The notes under the pieces: model-generated | Told to the model about the DNA's origin: nothing | What the model saw: only the letters and a program-made list of their open reading frames with translations | Databases searched by the model: none | Translations under genes and position numbers: made by a program | DNA from: Mesorhizobium sp. | Lineage (GTDB): Bacteria; Pseudomonadota; Alphaproteobacteria; Rhizobiales; Rhizobiaceae | Assembly: GCA_004963905.1 (NCBI GenBank) | Contig: SUGL01000005.1 | Span: forward strand, 1-64,000 | DNA: 64,000 bases | Reading direction: 5' to 3' | In this document: in pieces, positions 16,691-23,871 of the stretch | Layout: each line of letters begins with the position of its first letter | Position numbering within the stretch: position 1 is the first letter of the stretch

Positions 16691-16945
16691 ATGACGAAAC
16701 ATTCCGCAAAGGACGGTCGCTCCAAGCTGCGATCGGGCAGTGAGCAGTCGAGCGGGCAAGGCGCAAAGCGAACGGATAAGCGCCTGCCACAGGAAGACCC
16801 AGCTGAAGGCTCTCGCAACACGGTGGAACGCGAGCTTGAACGGCAAGAGCATACGGCCAATGCCCAAAGGGCCGGGCGGAAACGCCAATCTCTCCAGGAA
16901 CAGGTCGACGAAGAGACCAAGCTGCCTCAGAAGGGTTCAGCTTGA
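16691..16945 (+). CDS. Small hydrophilic hypothetical protein
   Basis: An 84-residue protein of almost entirely charged and polar residues (MTKHSAKDGRSKLRSGSEQS, RNTVERELERQEHTANAQRAGRKRQS), with no hydrophobic core; it is probably disordered or a short coiled helix. No family is recognised. Support comes from the stress-type promoter match upstream and from its resemblance in composition to the other small stress proteins in this island. The ribosome site is weak, so the start is uncertain. It may be a hydrophilin-like protectant, but that is only a guess from composition. Confidence 0.5.
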   Translation: MTKHSAKDGRSKLRSGSEQSSGQGAKRTDKRLPQEDPAEGSRNTVERELERQEHTANAQRAGRKRQSLQEQVDEETKLPQKGSA

Positions 16946-17028
16946 GAGAATGGCCCTTCGGGCAGCCACCATTCAATCCTTCTGCCGTTTCGGTCGATTG
17001 CGCCATGGCTCACTAGCGGCGCGCAATC

Positions 17029-18006
17029 ATGCCTGACATTGCATCGTCGAGCGACGTGATCCTGCTCCTCTTGACCGCGGCAGCTGCCGGGCTCGCACTC
17101 TACAATGGCCTGCGGGCGCGGCGGGCGTTGCGCGGCCGACGTTTCGGACGCTTCGTCGAAGTCGACGGGGTGCGGCTGCACCTGATCGAGCAGGGTCAGG
17201 GTATGCCGCTGTTGCTGCTGCATGGCAATGGCTCTTCGGTCGAGGACTTCACGACAAGCGGCATCTTCGACAAAGCGAGCGAAAACTATCGAGTGCTGGC
17301 CTTCGACAGACCAGGCTTCGGCAGGAGCTCGCGCCCAATCGGCAGGGTGTGGTCGGCAGCCGCGCAGGCCGATCTGATCAATGCAGCGGCCGCAAAACTC
17401 GGAATTGAACCCTGCATTGTTCTTGGCCACTCTTGGGGAGCGGCGGTTGCGCTCGAGATTGCGCGGAGGCACCCTGGATCCGTTGCCGGTATCGTGCTTG
17501 TCTCCGGCTATCATTATCCACGGCCAAGGTTCGCACTCGCCTTGTCGGCGTTGCCGGTCTTGCCTTTGATTGGAACGGCCTTCCGCTACACCTTGCTGCC
17601 GCCGCTGGTCAGGCTTGGCTGGAATTGGTCAATGCGAAAGATATTTGGCCCCGCGGCGGTTTCGGCTGCCTTCGCGACAATGACGATCGAGATCGCGAGC
17701 CGACCCGGGCAACTGCGGTCGATCGCGGCGGAGTCCTTCCTGATGTGGGTCGCTGCGGCGTTTGCGACACCTCAGCACAAGGACATTTCGGTTCCCGTCG
17801 GGATCATCGCAGGCGCCGGAGACCAGCTTTTCGACGCGCCGGCCGAAGCGTTCCGGCTGCAGGCGAACCTCAACAACGCGGTCGTCGATATCATCTGCGA
17901 TGCCGGGCATATGGTTCACCTGAGTGCCCCACAAGCTGTTCTTGCCATGATTGACAAGATCGCAGCCATTTCAACCACCGACGACACGAAACCGAGCGGC
18001 CGCTAA
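17029..18006 (+). CDS. Alpha/beta hydrolase, membrane-anchored
   Basis: A 325-residue alpha/beta hydrolase with an N-terminal hydrophobic segment (VILLLLTAAAAGLALYNGL) that could anchor it to the inner membrane. The fold shows the oxyanion strand LLLLHGNGSSVEDF, the AFDRPGFGRSSRP loop, the nucleophile elbow GHSWGAA with catalytic Ser, the acid region IIAGAGDQLFDAP and the catalytic His in DAGHMVHL. The arrangement fits the epoxide hydrolase/haloperoxidase-like group. The substrate cannot be predicted. The gene precedes the Nramp-related operon on the same strand, but a stress promoter at 18063 suggests that operon is transcribed separately. Confidence 0.85.
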   Translation: MPDIASSSDVILLLLTAAAAGLALYNGLRARRALRGRRFGRFVEVDGVRLHLIEQGQGMPLLLLHGNGSSVEDFTTSGIFDKASENYRVLAFDRPGFGRSSRPIGRVWSAAAQADLINAAAAKLGIEPCIVLGHSWGAAVALEIARRHPGSVAGIVLVSGYHYPRPRFALALSALPVLPLIGTAFRYTLLPPLVRLGWNWSMRKIFGPAAVSAAFATMTIEIASRPGQLRSIAAESFLMWVAAAFATPQHKDISVPVGIIAGAGDQLFDAPAEAFRLQANLNNAVVDIICDAGHMVHLSAPQAVLAMIDKIAAISTTDDTKPSGR

Positions 18007-18062
18007 GCAGGCGTCCGCAAGAACCGGCGCACGGACATTGCCGTGGCCCGGTCCTTCGGTGC

Positions 18063-18087
18063 GGAACCTTCCGATTGGCCCTGCTTT
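18063..18087 (+). promoter_or_regulatory. Candidate general stress promoter for the Nramp-related operon
   Basis: GGAAC (18063-18067), 18-nt spacer, TT (18086-18087), 37 bases before the TTG start of the lipoprotein gene at 18124. Confidence 0.5.
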
Positions 18088-18123
18088 ATCTTCATGTTCG
18101 AAGCGGCAGCGAGGGGAAGCTAA

Positions 18124-18555
18124 TTGCGCAGCATTGTTCGGCGGACTCGCCTTTTTCTGCTGGTGCTTGCGCTGGCACTTGCCTCCTGCTCCTCGTCCGA
18201 AAGCGTCGAAGAGCAATCGAAGCTTGCCGGTTCCACGGCGCAGGCGGCAGTGCTGGTGAGCGAGGCCTGGCTTTCAGGCGCCGCGCCGTCCCACTACGCG
18301 TCGGCGGCCCTCCAATCCTTCGCCGAGACATTCGAGGTTGCCGCCCTGCAAGTCGAGACGAGCCCTTCGTCCGATCCAGCGAAGCGACAGGCGTTGAGGG
18401 AGGCCTTCATCCGGCTGTCGATCGCGGCAAGGCGGGCCGAGAGAGCAGTCGAGACTGAACAGCAAGCGCAGGCCAGCCAAGCACGCCACGAAATTCTTGC
18501 CGCGCGGGCGGATCTCGCCGCGGCCTATCGTGATTATTTCGCGCCGCCACAATGA
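18124..18555 (+). CDS. Small lipoprotein of the Nramp-related operon
   Basis: A 143-residue protein with a basic N-terminus, a hydrophobic signal segment (RLFLLVLALALASC) and a lipobox ending in Cys, so it should be a lipid-anchored envelope protein. The mature part is helical and rich in Ala, Glu and Arg. An in-frame TAA directly before TTG 18124 forces this start; GAGGGGA lies 7 bases upstream. It overlaps the Nramp-related gene by four bases (ATGA), so the two are translationally coupled. No family is recognised. It may be a periplasmic partner of the transporter. Confidence 0.75.
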   Translation: MRSIVRRTRLFLLVLALALASCSSSESVEEQSKLAGSTAQAAVLVSEAWLSGAAPSHYASAALQSFAETFEVAALQVETSPSSDPAKRQALREAFIRLSIAARRAERAVETEQQAQASQARHEILAARADLAAAYRDYFAPPQ

Positions 18556-19772
18556 AGAAGTTGCTGGAGATTTCCCTGGGTGTCGTGACCAGCGTTGGCG
18601 GCTTCCTGGAGGTTGGTTCGATGGCTACGGCGGCGCAGGCCGGCGCATTGTTCGGCTTCCAGCTCGTCTGGTCGATCGTCCTCGGCACCATCTGCATCAT
18701 TTTCCTCGTCGAGATGGCTGGTCGCTTCGCTGCCGTGAGCCACCATACCATAGCCGATGGTATCCGGGAGCGGTTCGGCTTCAACGCTTTCCTTTGGCCA
18801 ATGCTTGCAGTCCTGCTGGTCAACTTCATGGTGCTCTCGGCCGAGATAGGCGGAGTTGCCATTGCTGCCGAGCTTGCAACGGGAATCGGCTTTCAGTGGT
18901 GGGCGTTGCCGGTGGCCTTCCTCGCCTGGCTGCTGTTGTGGAAAGGTACGTTCGGCCTCATCGAGAAGGGGATCTCGACGCTTGGGCTGGTAACGCTCTG
19001 CTTCGTGGTCGCGGCAGTCATGCTGCGGCCGGATTGGAAAGAGCTTGGCGCCGGCGCTGTGCCCAGCCTGCCGCAACACGATACGGCAAACTACTGGTTC
19101 ATGGCGGTCAGCATTCTCGGTGCTTCCATCTCGCCTTACCTTTTCATGTTCTATTCCTCGGGCGCGGTCGAGGATCAATGGGACAAGAGCTATCTCGGGG
19201 CCAATCGCGCCATTGCCGGCCTCGGCATGAGCTTCGGCGGAACTATTTCCATCGCCGTCCTGATCGTGGCAGCACTTGTGCTCGGCGCCCACGGCGTGAA
19301 CCAGGTTGACGATTACAACCAGCTCCCGCTGATGCTGACCGCAATCTTCGGCTTCTGGGGCTTTGTCTTCTTTGTTGCTTCACTGGCGATCGCCTGCTTC
19401 GGAGCCACGCTCGAAGTCGGACTGCAGCAGGCTTATCTGGTCGCGCAGGGATTCGGCTGGACGTGGGGTGAGGACCTCAGGCCGCGCGACGATCCCGGCT
19501 TCAGCCTTGTCTATAGCCTGACGCTTGTTCTTGCCGCCGTTCCCATCGCGCTCGGTGTCGATCCGCTGAGGCTCACCATCTTTTCGATGGCGCTGACTGC
19601 TGCGAGTTTGCCGTTGACGGTTGTTCCATTCCTTTTCCTGTTGAATGACGAACGCTACGTCGGTGAGCATCGAAACGGCGTCGTATCGAATACGGCTGTG
19701 ATCTTGGTCATTGCGCTCGGCTTCGTACTGGCGGTGGTGACCATCCCCTTGCAGATATTCGGAGGCACCTGA
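18552..19772 (+). CDS. Nramp-related metal transporter with atypical metal-site residues
   Basis: A 406-residue polytopic membrane protein of the Nramp superfamily (about 11 helices). The first helix reads SVGGFLEVGSMATAAQAGALFGFQLVW, which aligns with the Mn/Fe transporter motif around DPGN but has E-V-G-S in its place. The region equivalent to the helix 6 MPH motif reads SISPYLFMFYSSG. The canonical Asp, Asn and Met metal ligands are therefore not conserved, and it should not be called a manganese transporter. Nramp-related magnesium transporters also depart from DPGN, so another ion is possible. It overlaps genes on both sides (lipoprotein and PRC-barrel-like protein), showing a tight operon. 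Confidence 0.85.
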   Translation: MKKLLEISLGVVTSVGGFLEVGSMATAAQAGALFGFQLVWSIVLGTICIIFLVEMAGRFAAVSHHTIADGIRERFGFNAFLWPMLAVLLVNFMVLSAEIGGVAIAAELATGIGFQWWALPVAFLAWLLLWKGTFGLIEKGISTLGLVTLCFVVAAVMLRPDWKELGAGAVPSLPQHDTANYWFMAVSILGASISPYLFMFYSSGAVEDQWDKSYLGANRAIAGLGMSFGGTISIAVLIVAALVLGAHGVNQVDDYNQLPLMLTAIFGFWGFVFFVASLAIACFGATLEVGLQQAYLVAQGFGWTWGEDLRPRDDPGFSLVYSLTLVLAAVPIALGVDPLRLTIFSMALTAASLPLTVVPFLFLLNDERYVGEHRNGVVSNTAVILVIALGFVLAVVTIPLQIFGGT

Positions 19773-20131
19773 TGCAGCTGCTGCGCGATATCCTTGACAA
19801 GCAGGTTGTCGACCGGGAGCAGATCAAAATCGGCAAAGTGGACGGCCTGGTGGCGGAGCTGCGAGAAGGCAAGCCGCCCCGGGTCATCGCCGTGGAACTT
19901 GGCGCAATTGCCTTGACGCGGCGCCTCGGTGCGTCGCCTGGGCGCTGGACAGCGCGGCTCGCTGCCAGACTGAGAGGAAAACGTCAGGCGCGGCCGCATC
20001 GGATTGCCTGGAGCAAGGTGCGCGATATCGGCGTCGACATCGAATTCGATATCGACGTACGCAGGACTAAAATCCTCGCCTGGCAGAATTGGCTGCGCAC
20101 TCACATCGTCGGCCGCATCCCGGGGGCTTGA
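19772..20131 (+). CDS. PRC-barrel-like protein of the Nramp-related operon
   Basis: A 119-residue protein whose N-terminal part (ILDKQVVDREQIKIGKVDGLVAELREGKPPRVIAVELG) has the strand pattern of a PRC-barrel. The second half is basic (RLAARLRGKRQARPHRIAWSKVRDIGVDIEFDID) and contains a further barrel-like segment. Its start overlaps the transporter stop (TGATG), indicating translational coupling. It is followed two bases later by a second PRC-barrel gene. The pair probably acts as a cytoplasmic regulatory module for the transporter, by analogy with PRC and CBS domains attached to other ion transporters; that is inference. Confidence 0.75.
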   Translation: MQLLRDILDKQVVDREQIKIGKVDGLVAELREGKPPRVIAVELGAIALTRRLGASPGRWTARLAARLRGKRQARPHRIAWSKVRDIGVDIEFDIDVRRTKILAWQNWLRTHIVGRIPGA

Positions 20132-20133
20132 GG

Positions 20134-20463
20134 ATGGCGAAGATTAATCTTGAGCATCTGGCCGGCCGGCGTGTGTTTTCGGATCGCGGCAGGAGCATCG
20201 GCTATATCGAGGAGATCATGGCCAAGCAGGACGGTGACGACCTCGTCGTCACGGAATTTCACGTCGGCATCTTCGCCGCCTTCGAACGCCTGTCCGCCTC
20301 GACCGTCGGTACTGCATTGCTCGATTTTTTCGCATTACGCGGCCGCGACGGTCTCTATCGCATACCCTGGGACAAGCTCGACATTTCCGATCCGACACGC
20401 CCGCGGCTGCTCTGTTCGGAGGAAGAGCTCCCCGCTTTGAGAGCGCAGCCGAAAGCTAAATAG
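20134..20463 (+). CDS. PRC-barrel domain-containing protein
   Basis: A 109-residue PRC-barrel protein: LAGRRVFSDRGRSIGYIEEIMAKQDGDDLVVTEFHVG, then DGLYRIPWDKLDISDPTRPRLLCSEEEL. It is the last gene of the lipoprotein, transporter, PRC, PRC operon. ATG 20134 follows the upstream gene's stop by two bases. The IPWDKLDISDP strand is typical of the fold. It has no membrane segment, so a soluble partner of the transporter is likely. Confidence 0.8.
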   Translation: MAKINLEHLAGRRVFSDRGRSIGYIEEIMAKQDGDDLVVTEFHVGIFAAFERLSASTVGTALLDFFALRGRDGLYRIPWDKLDISDPTRPRLLCSEEELPALRAQPKAK

Positions 20464-20879
20464 CCATCGTATCGAAAAAGCTACATCCCAAGGGGAGATT
20501 GCCGCTGGCGCGAGGTTCGGAAGGACAGCACGGAGCCGTTCCGCGAACGCGTCTTCCCTCTTATCGGTCCAGAGCGCCAGAGAGGCGATCCATGACACGC
20601 GTGACAAAGTTAGCAGCAGCGCGAGAAAGCATGCTGCCGGGGCGCAGCAGGCTTCATTGGAAAAGTGCGTAGTGCCGACCCTGCCGGCACTCGGCGGCGC
20701 CTTGCGTGTCGTAAGCGATCATCTGGTCAAGGACAAAAAAAACCTCGAATTCATGCCGGATGCGGCCTGTGGTCCTCATTGACAGAAAAGCCGCCGGGGC
20801 AGGTGCCATGCACCCACGGCCACAGGGTGAGTGGTTCAGCCGATGCCAAGACACCGTGTCCAAGGTGCCAACCTCTCGG

Positions 20880-20904
20880 GGAACTGCGACTGAAGTCCGG
20901 CATT
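20880..20904 (+). promoter_or_regulatory. Candidate general stress promoter
   Basis: GGAAC (20880-20884), 18-nt spacer, TT (20903-20904). The transcript would start near 20911, about 135 bases before ATG 21048. Confidence 0.5.
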
Positions 20905-20995
20905 CAATCGCATTGGTCTTATCCATGAAACATATAGCCTGGTATTTCATTGGCGTCAGGACCGGCGAAATCCGTCCCTTTATCGTCGGTTGCAT

Positions 20996-21029
20996 AACAC
21001 CCGCTGCTGACTGCGATGCGGCGGGTGTT
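20996..21029 (+). terminator. Hairpin in the leader of the small membrane protein gene
   Basis: AACACCCGC (20996-21004) and GCGGGTGTT (21021-21029) form a perfect 9-bp stem with a 16-nt loop. Only a weak T-rich tail (CCTTTG) follows, so it may be an attenuator, an inefficient terminator or the 3' end of a small RNA. Confidence 0.4.
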
Positions 21030-21047
21030 CCTTTGTCGGAGTGCGGT

Positions 21048-21281
21048 ATGCAGCTTGGAGAATTGATCGCGAATCTATTTGCTGCCATGCTGCTGATGTG
21101 CGTTCTTGCAATTGTGTTCTTTCTCTTCGGCAAACCCCTCTGGCAGCAGCAGGACGCCAAAATGGTCATCGTCCTGCCGCCCGATGCGGTCACGACGGGA
21201 TCTGTTAAAGCGCCGCCTCACCCGTCTTTGCCCGATACCATCGATGCCGGCCTGGTGCAGCCGAGACCCCGCTCGGAATAG
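21048..21281 (+). CDS. Small single-pass membrane protein
   Basis: A 77-residue protein with one strong membrane helix (LIANLFAAMLLMCVLAIVFFLFG) followed by a polar, proline-rich tail that ends in a charged C-terminus. GGAG at 21038-21041 supports ATG 21048. Longer starts at 20925 and 20760 exist in frame, but the first lies only about 14 bases from the predicted transcript start without a ribosome site, and the second precedes the promoter. No family is recognised. Its likely general stress control comes only from the upstream promoter match. Confidence 0.5.
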   Translation: MQLGELIANLFAAMLLMCVLAIVFFLFGKPLWQQQDAKMVIVLPPDAVTTGSVKAPPHPSLPDTIDAGLVQPRPRSE

Positions 21282-21491
21282 CAGGCTTGCAACATCTTTC
21301 ATCCCCTTGTCCACGCTGCTTCCTCGTCTCGCTTGATCGGGTCGATCAGCTCGGCGGTCCTGGCTGTTGTGAGCGCTCGCAGTTCATGGCTGATGAACGC
21401 CCATATCCTAGGGCAGATCGCAACGCGTTCGAGCAGCAGCTATCCCCGATCCTTTTGAGAAGTGGGTGTATCTGGCGGGACGAGTAGGCTG

Positions 21492-21866
21492 CTAGGGTCG
21501 TTTGCTCTCGGTCGCTTCGACCATAGAGCATCTGGAATCTCTGCCTTTCAGCTTTTCCTGCAGTTCAAAAGCAAGCCGGAAGATCCGATCGGGAATCGAA
21601 ATCCAATCGTTCAGACGCTCCGCCCATGGCATCTCCCAGGTCAACGGTTCGTCCAATTGCCAACTGGCTGATTGCCAAATCAGCTGCGACAGGCGTTGCC
21701 GCTGCATGGCGTGAAGCTCTTCCAGAAGTCCCAAAAACTCCAACGCATCTATCGTTGGCAGACTTTTGGTTCTCAGTCGGGCTATCAGATTGCGCTGGCG
21801 CGTGAGCTGCCGCTCGCCATCTCGAACATGCCGTTGCGCCATGCGAATGTGCTTATTAAATTCCAT
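21492..21866 (-). CDS. Conserved hypothetical helical protein of Rhizobiales
   Basis: A 124-residue protein. The N-terminal half, MEFNKHIRMAQRHVRDGERQ followed by a leucine-rich helix with ALEFLGLLEELHAMQRQRL, has the layout of a common rhizobial hypothetical family with alternating His, Arg and Gln on two helices. The C-terminal half contains several tryptophans and may be a separate segment. The predicted transcript from the stress promoter at 21898-21874 would begin within a few bases of ATG 21866, so the mRNA may be leaderless, or translation may begin at ATG 21842. No catalytic motif is seen; function unknown. Confidence 0.6.
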   Translation of the reverse strand: MEFNKHIRMAQRHVRDGERQLTRQRNLIARLRTKSLPTIDALEFLGLLEELHAMQRQRLSQLIWQSASWQLDEPLTWEMPWAERLNDWISIPDRIFRLAFELQEKLKGRDSRCSMVEATESKRP

Positions 21867-21873
21867 CGCCGAC

Positions 21874-21898
21874 AACGCGGAAAAATTCACGTCGTTCC
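21874..21898 (-). promoter_or_regulatory. Candidate general stress promoter
   Basis: On the minus strand: GGAAC (21898-21894), 18-nt spacer ending in CG, TT (21875-21874), so the -10 reads CGTT. It is the last of the series. Confidence 0.55.
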
Positions 21899-22087
21899 TT
21901 TAGGCGCGGAAAAGCGGATGCGCGACGGGTCCTTGGGACCAATGCTCTAGAACGCGGCTCAAACGACGAACCTCGCGCTTGCCGGCCCCGCGGCCTGTAT
22001 GCCGCTGCCAGCATAGGCACCAGCCGAGGCAGACGGACGCTTGGAAGACTAGATGGCGCTTTCGCCCGGGTCAGGGACGGAAGCGTC

Positions 22088-22300
22088 ATGGCTTTCACAA
22101 GATGCAGGGGCGCGTTCACCTCGGCCGAGCTGGCGCTCCTCCAGAGGGGATTTGACCAGCTTTGCAAAGAGCGGTGTCTAGCCATTAAGGACGAGGATCA
22201 AAGGGACCAGCTCGCCTGTGACGTCATCCAAACTTTCGAGAATGGCCTCATCGACGAAGCCGAGCTGTGCCAGTCGCTTTCGGGTCGCACAGGAGCATGA
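22088..22300 (+). CDS. Small conserved hypothetical protein
   Basis: A 70-residue protein with FTSAELALLQRGFDQLCKERCL and ACDVIQTFENGLIDEAELCQSL. Similar two-helix sequences occur in other rhizobial hypothetical proteins that sit in stress or signalling loci. GGAAG precedes ATG 22088 at usable distance. No promoter of the GGAAC type was found, and no domain name is recognised. It is the last gene of the stress island before the MocR-regulated catabolic region. Confidence 0.55.
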   Translation: MAFTRCRGAFTSAELALLQRGFDQLCKERCLAIKDEDQRDQLACDVIQTFENGLIDEAELCQSLSGRTGA

Positions 22301-22424
22301 TGCTTCCCCAGCGCTGGCCTTGTTGGAGGGGCCATCCTAGAGCTGCTTCTCGGCTTCCTTCGCCTCGTTCAGTGCAAATATGTGGGCGTTCGCCAAGGCT
22401 TGTCAGCCACTTTTGAGCTAGGGC

Positions 22425-23774
22425 CTAGGCTTCAGATACCTTCCGACTTGGATCGGCAGCCAGCGCTATGCAATCGGCGACGTATTTGACATGCTTCTGG
22501 CGCAGAATACTCGTCGCGACACGAATGGAGCTCGTCGGCTGCGTCGAAAACTTTGCCCCGGCATGGACCGCGATGCCATGCGCTGCCAAGGTGACCAAGG
22601 CGTAGGGTTCCGAAGCGACCGGAATGAGGACGCTGAGCCCGTGACCAGCGGCGATCCCAACATTGCGTATGGCCATCTCGGTTGCCAGCTGTTCGCGGCG
22701 TTGGCGGTAGATATCCCTCGCCCGCTCGACGAGGTCCATCGTTGCCGTGTCCTGGAGCAGCCAGGCAGTTGCCGCCTGCAGGATACGACTGGTCCAGCCC
22801 GCGCTGAAGCTGCGGTACGACTGGATCTGTTCTACGATCGTGGCGGAACTGGACAGGACCGCAAGCCGCAGGTCGGGACCATGCGTCTTCGAATAGGAGA
22901 CAATATGGATGACGCGGTCGGGAAATCGCCGGCCAAGGGAAATGCGCGGCGCATCCGAGATGTCACCGACGCCGTCATCCTCGATGATCAGCATATCGGT
23001 GCCGGCCAGCATGTCGCCGACGACTTCGAGCCGCGCGGCCGACATGCGGGCGCCGGTCACCGAATGGACGCGCGGCTGGAACAGGAAGGCGACGGGGCGC
23101 TGTCGTAGGACCTCCGCCAGGGAATGCGGCAAGAGACCCTCGCTGTCGCATTCCACCGGCAGGATCGGGACGTCGAGGTCCTCCAGAATGTCGAGCAGGC
23201 GCAACGCCGTCGGATCCTCGATCGCCACGGGAGCACCGGGTGGAACCAGGGCATGCAGCAATGTATAAATGGCATTGTAGCCGCCATTGGTGGCCAGGAA
23301 CGCACCGGGATCATAAGGCCATGACGGTCGCACGGCCGCTTCCAGTTCCGGCAGGATACGCACCCTCTCATAGCTGTTGAGGTTTTCGGCCCGAGCGCCG
23401 TGCGCCAGCGCGGCTCCAAGCGGCGGCAGAAGTGCGACATCGGGCTCCGCGATCGCAAGATTGAGGACACTGGGGCCGTAGTTGCCGACGCTCAGGTGCC
23501 GTTCAGGCCGGGCGGCAAACCGATCGCCCATCACCCAGGCTCCGTTGCGTCCGCGGCCGCCTATGATCTTGTACCGGCGCAATTCGCTCCACGCCTGCGA
23601 AACCGTCGCCGGACTGACACCGAGCATAAACGCGAGCTCACGGACCGGCGGAAGTTTCGAACCCACCGGCAGCGCGCCGCTGCGGATCAGCGCCCCGGTT
23701 TCTCGGGCGATGCCGCGCATGGTGCGGTCGCCCAGCCGCTCGGCGAACCAGCCGGCGTCGATCGTCTTCGGCAT
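22425..23774 (-). CDS. MocR family PLP-dependent transcriptional regulator
   Basis: A 449-residue regulator with an N-terminal GntR winged helix (TMRGIARETGALIRSGAL, KLPPVRELAFMLGVSPATVSQAWSELRR) joined to an aminotransferase class I-like domain. The latter has FLATNGGYNAIYTLLHAL, the IIEDDGVGDIS segment and SYSKTHGPDLRL, where the Lys is the expected PLP Schiff-base residue. MocR proteins sense an amine or amino acid through PLP. ATG 23774 is used because family members begin about here; the open frame continues upstream to 23897 across the intergenic region. It is divergent from the importer operon starting at 23872 and most likely controls it, probably through the AT-rich repeats at 23785-23832. 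Confidence 0.9.
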   Translation of the reverse strand: MPKTIDAGWFAERLGDRTMRGIARETGALIRSGALPVGSKLPPVRELAFMLGVSPATVSQAWSELRRYKIIGGRGRNGAWVMGDRFAARPERHLSVGNYGPSVLNLAIAEPDVALLPPLGAALAHGARAENLNSYERVRILPELEAAVRPSWPYDPGAFLATNGGYNAIYTLLHALVPPGAPVAIEDPTALRLLDILEDLDVPILPVECDSEGLLPHSLAEVLRQRPVAFLFQPRVHSVTGARMSAARLEVVGDMLAGTDMLIIEDDGVGDISDAPRISLGRRFPDRVIHIVSYSKTHGPDLRLAVLSSSATIVEQIQSYRSFSAGWTSRILQAATAWLLQDTATMDLVERARDIYRQRREQLATEMAIRNVGIAAGHGLSVLIPVASEPYALVTLAAHGIAVHAGAKFSTQPTSSIRVATSILRQKHVKYVADCIALAADPSRKVSEA

Positions 23775-23784
23775 GAGACCCTTT

Positions 23785-23832
23785 AAATGTTCAATAACGT
23801 AATAACATTTGATTGGTGAAAAATAAACATTT
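23785..23832. promoter_or_regulatory. AT-rich repeats, candidate MocR operator
   Basis: AAATGTT (23785-23791) and AACATTT (23804-23810) form an inverted repeat; a third half-site AACATTT (23826-23832) repeats the second with a 22-bp offset, about two helical turns. They fill the 97-bp gap between the divergent regulator and the operon it probably controls. Confidence 0.5.
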
Positions 23833-23871
23833 AACAGTGCCGGGTCAAACTTGGTCCTTGAATGCGTGTCG

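Larger units (their letters stand above)
20464..21047. other. Intergenic with stress promoter and hairpin, no clear gene
   Basis: No convincing protein is seen from 20464 to about 20880. The remainder holds a stress-type promoter match (20880-20904) and a 9-bp inverted repeat (20996-21029) before the small membrane protein gene. A short RNA or a regulated leader between these two signals is possible. Confidence 0.4.

Noticed and set aside
16897..16922. GGAAC upstream of the alpha/beta hydrolase gene as a stress promoter
   Set aside because: No TT at 18 or 19 bases; it lies within the preceding small gene.
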